Assembly: GCA_033557835.1 (NCBI GenBank)
Contig: JAWQRO010000023.1
Location: 1 to 64,000, forward strand
Direction: 5' to 3'
Length of the DNA: 64,000 bases
Source: Helochares maculicollis
Lineage: Eukaryota; Arthropoda; Insecta; Coleoptera; Hydrophilidae
Below are positions 62,595 through 64,000 of this stretch, piece by piece. Under the pieces are notes generated by a model. It was not told the DNA's origin, did no database searches, and saw only the letters and a list, made by a program, of their open reading frames with translations. The position numbers and the translations under genes are program-made. The stretch's first letter is position 1; each line of letters opens with the position of its first letter.

Positions 62595-62596
62595 TA

Positions 62597-62656
62597 CAAG
62601 TGGTCAAGACACCCGCTTCATAATGCCAAGGTCCGGGGCTCGAGTCTAGCCCGGCG
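62597..62656 (+). repeat. tRNA-like relic (SINE or tRNA pseudogene)
   Basis: A sequence with tRNA-like parts: GTGGTCAAGACACCCGC (D-arm and A-box-like), CTTCATAATGC (anticodon-arm-like, with CAT in the loop position) and GGGGCTCGAGTCTAGCCC (T-arm, B-box-like). The 5' acceptor half is not recognisable. A T-run follows at 62660. It is probably a tRNA-derived SINE head or dead tRNA copy. Confidence 0.5.
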
Positions 62657-63311
62657 TTTTATTTTTTTGCTACAATTGTTTTTAAATCGTATTTCTGATT
62701 CTGGTAGGAATAAAATAATATTATATTCATTTACTACATACCAAAAATTAAGCGTTACTATAAAACTATATTACTAACATACAAAATATTAGATTTGTAA
62801 AATAAAGTTAGTTAAGAAAATTTTACGTACACCGACTGAGATTTTGCTAAATTATAAGCATGAATATGGAAACTTCATTTTGAACTATTTGCTTCTTCTT
62901 CTATTATATTCGGTGTCGATTCGCAGTCTGTCTGATACGCTTGTTAGGTTCTGAATTAATATTTTTATGCAGGTTTATATGCGTTAAATATATGAAAATT
63001 GAAACTTTTATTTTTATTTTTGAATCGCATCTGTGCGTTCGACCATGGACTTAATAACGTGTTTTATTTTTAATAATAACACTTCTTTAATATCGATAAA
63101 CATTTTTTAGTATTAATTTACAATGAATTCGGATTAGCTTTTTTGAGGCGCGTATTGAAGGTTCAATTTCTAATGCCATTAAACTTATTATCCAAAGTTC
63201 AAGTCATAAAGTTAGTTCGTTCAAGAATAGAGGAATCTATTGAGTAGAGTGCATATGGAAAAGTAGGGCAAAATATCTAAAAAAAATATCTAATTTAAAA
63301 AAATTTATACG
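62657..63311. other. AT-rich repeat-prone flank
   Basis: No gene supported. Short chance frames only. Confidence 0.4.
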
Positions 63312-63337
63312 GGAATGTTGAGTGGAGACTCTCCAGA
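63312..63337. repeat. Short near-palindromic repeat, right copy
   Basis: Begins GGAATGTTGAGTGGAG and ends CTCCAGA, matching the copy at 485-510 in the same orientation, with the inverted core TGGAG/CTCCA. Confidence 0.45.
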
Positions 63338-63571
63338 TTTTTTGTATTGTTTTACAAATTATCTTGCTCTTAAAACGGTATTAAGTTTAAATACTGAATT
63401 TCAGCCCTAAAATATCTCTATTCGTAGGAATAAACGTAATACTCAAGCCTTGCTGCAGTCTTTATACTAGGGGAGCCCAAGCGGTGATTTCGAGATTTAC
63501 AGAAGCTCGGCAGATTAACATACGAGGGGATAACTTGCACACTCTTAAGTACCTCTCTCGTATATGAGCCC

Positions 63572-64000
63572 TATACAGCCTGTTTACTTAAACTTAAAGG
63601 GATGGTGGATATAAGAAATAATAAGCAATGGATTTCTGTTTGCATTTTGGGGCATAATTAGTATCCGAGATGTTAATTACATGTACATGTTAAGAACCAT
63701 TGTTCAAAACAGAGGAATTTTATCGGTATTTCAAAGAATCACTTTCTTGTTTACGCTTACAGCATCTAGACTCGAAACTGACGAAATAATAATAAAAAAC
63801 CCTCGTTGAAAAAAAAATAAAGACGAGCGAAAAAAGTTAACAGCCCAATAAATTTCAACCGAAGAGGAAAAACAAGCGTCACATGTTTGATCGGATTGCG
63901 TTCATTTCAATTTGTTTTTAATACATTATTTACTATTACGTAAGTTAGCTAAACTTTTCTTTATGCCTTATTCAAAGAAATACATATTTACTAATATGCA
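63572..64000. repeat. Dispersed repeat at the right edge (copy 2)
   Basis: Matches the TOP3A-intron repeat at 41820-42250 with scattered substitutions and small indels, in the same orientation. The window ends within the repeat, so any following 263-bp dimer would lie outside. Confidence 0.85.

Noticed and set aside
1..64000. CRISPR arrays, bacterial operons, rRNA genes, intact tRNA genes
   Set aside because: No regularly spaced direct repeats, operon structure, rRNA core motifs or complete tRNA cloverleaf were seen; only one tRNA-like relic at 62597-62656.

Overview
The window looks like nuclear DNA from an insect. It is AT-rich, its genes are split by short GT-AG introns, all recognisable proteins have animal orthologues (several closest to insect forms: Sep1, flare/AIP1, Strip, Spt4), and three different mariner-family transposons are present. 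A beetle is plausible but the sequence alone does not prove it. Exon models were built by hand from splice sites that keep the reading frame. They are not transcript-supported.

Layout. 1-345 holds a broken LINE reverse-transcriptase fragment. 758-3558 (+) is a PPP phosphatase with a Nudix-like and EF-hand N-terminus. THOC1 (-) and TRMT2A (+) are head to head around 7.1 kb; TRMT2A carries a degraded mariner in an intron. A flavin amine oxidase (-) and MSH5 (+) are head to head around 13.8 kb. 19.1-23.3 kb (-) is a protein of 40-residue amphipathic repeats. 25.5-27.4 kb (-) is an intronless KIF3A-type kinesin-2, head to head with SPT4 (+), whose single intron contains a second mariner in antisense. 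31.1-32.2 kb contains piggyBac debris. 33.1-35.5 kb (-) is an uninterrupted STRIP-like coding region. 35.6-36.8 kb is an R1-like LINE remnant. 38.0-38.3 kb (-) is a small Cys/His protein. 39.3-44.6 kb (-) is TOP3A, with a dispersed repeat and a 263-bp dimer in one intron. AIP1/WDR1 (-) and a sialin-like SLC17 transporter (+) are head to head around 50 kb. 55.3-58.7 kb (-) is a Sep1-type septin. The last 5 kb is repeat-rich: an internally deleted mariner next to a tRNA-like relic, and a second copy of the repeat seen inside the TOP3A gene.

The genes do not form one pathway; most are housekeeping. MSH5 and TOP3A act in recombination, THOC1 and SPT4 in transcription and mRNP formation, and AIP1, septin and kinesin-2 in the cytoskeleton. 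The least ordinary items are the Nudix/EF-hand/phosphatase fusion, the two uninterrupted genes of normally conserved families (retrogene candidates), the membrane-anchor-less amine oxidase, the 40-residue repeat protein, and the repeat family shared between the TOP3A intron and the right edge.
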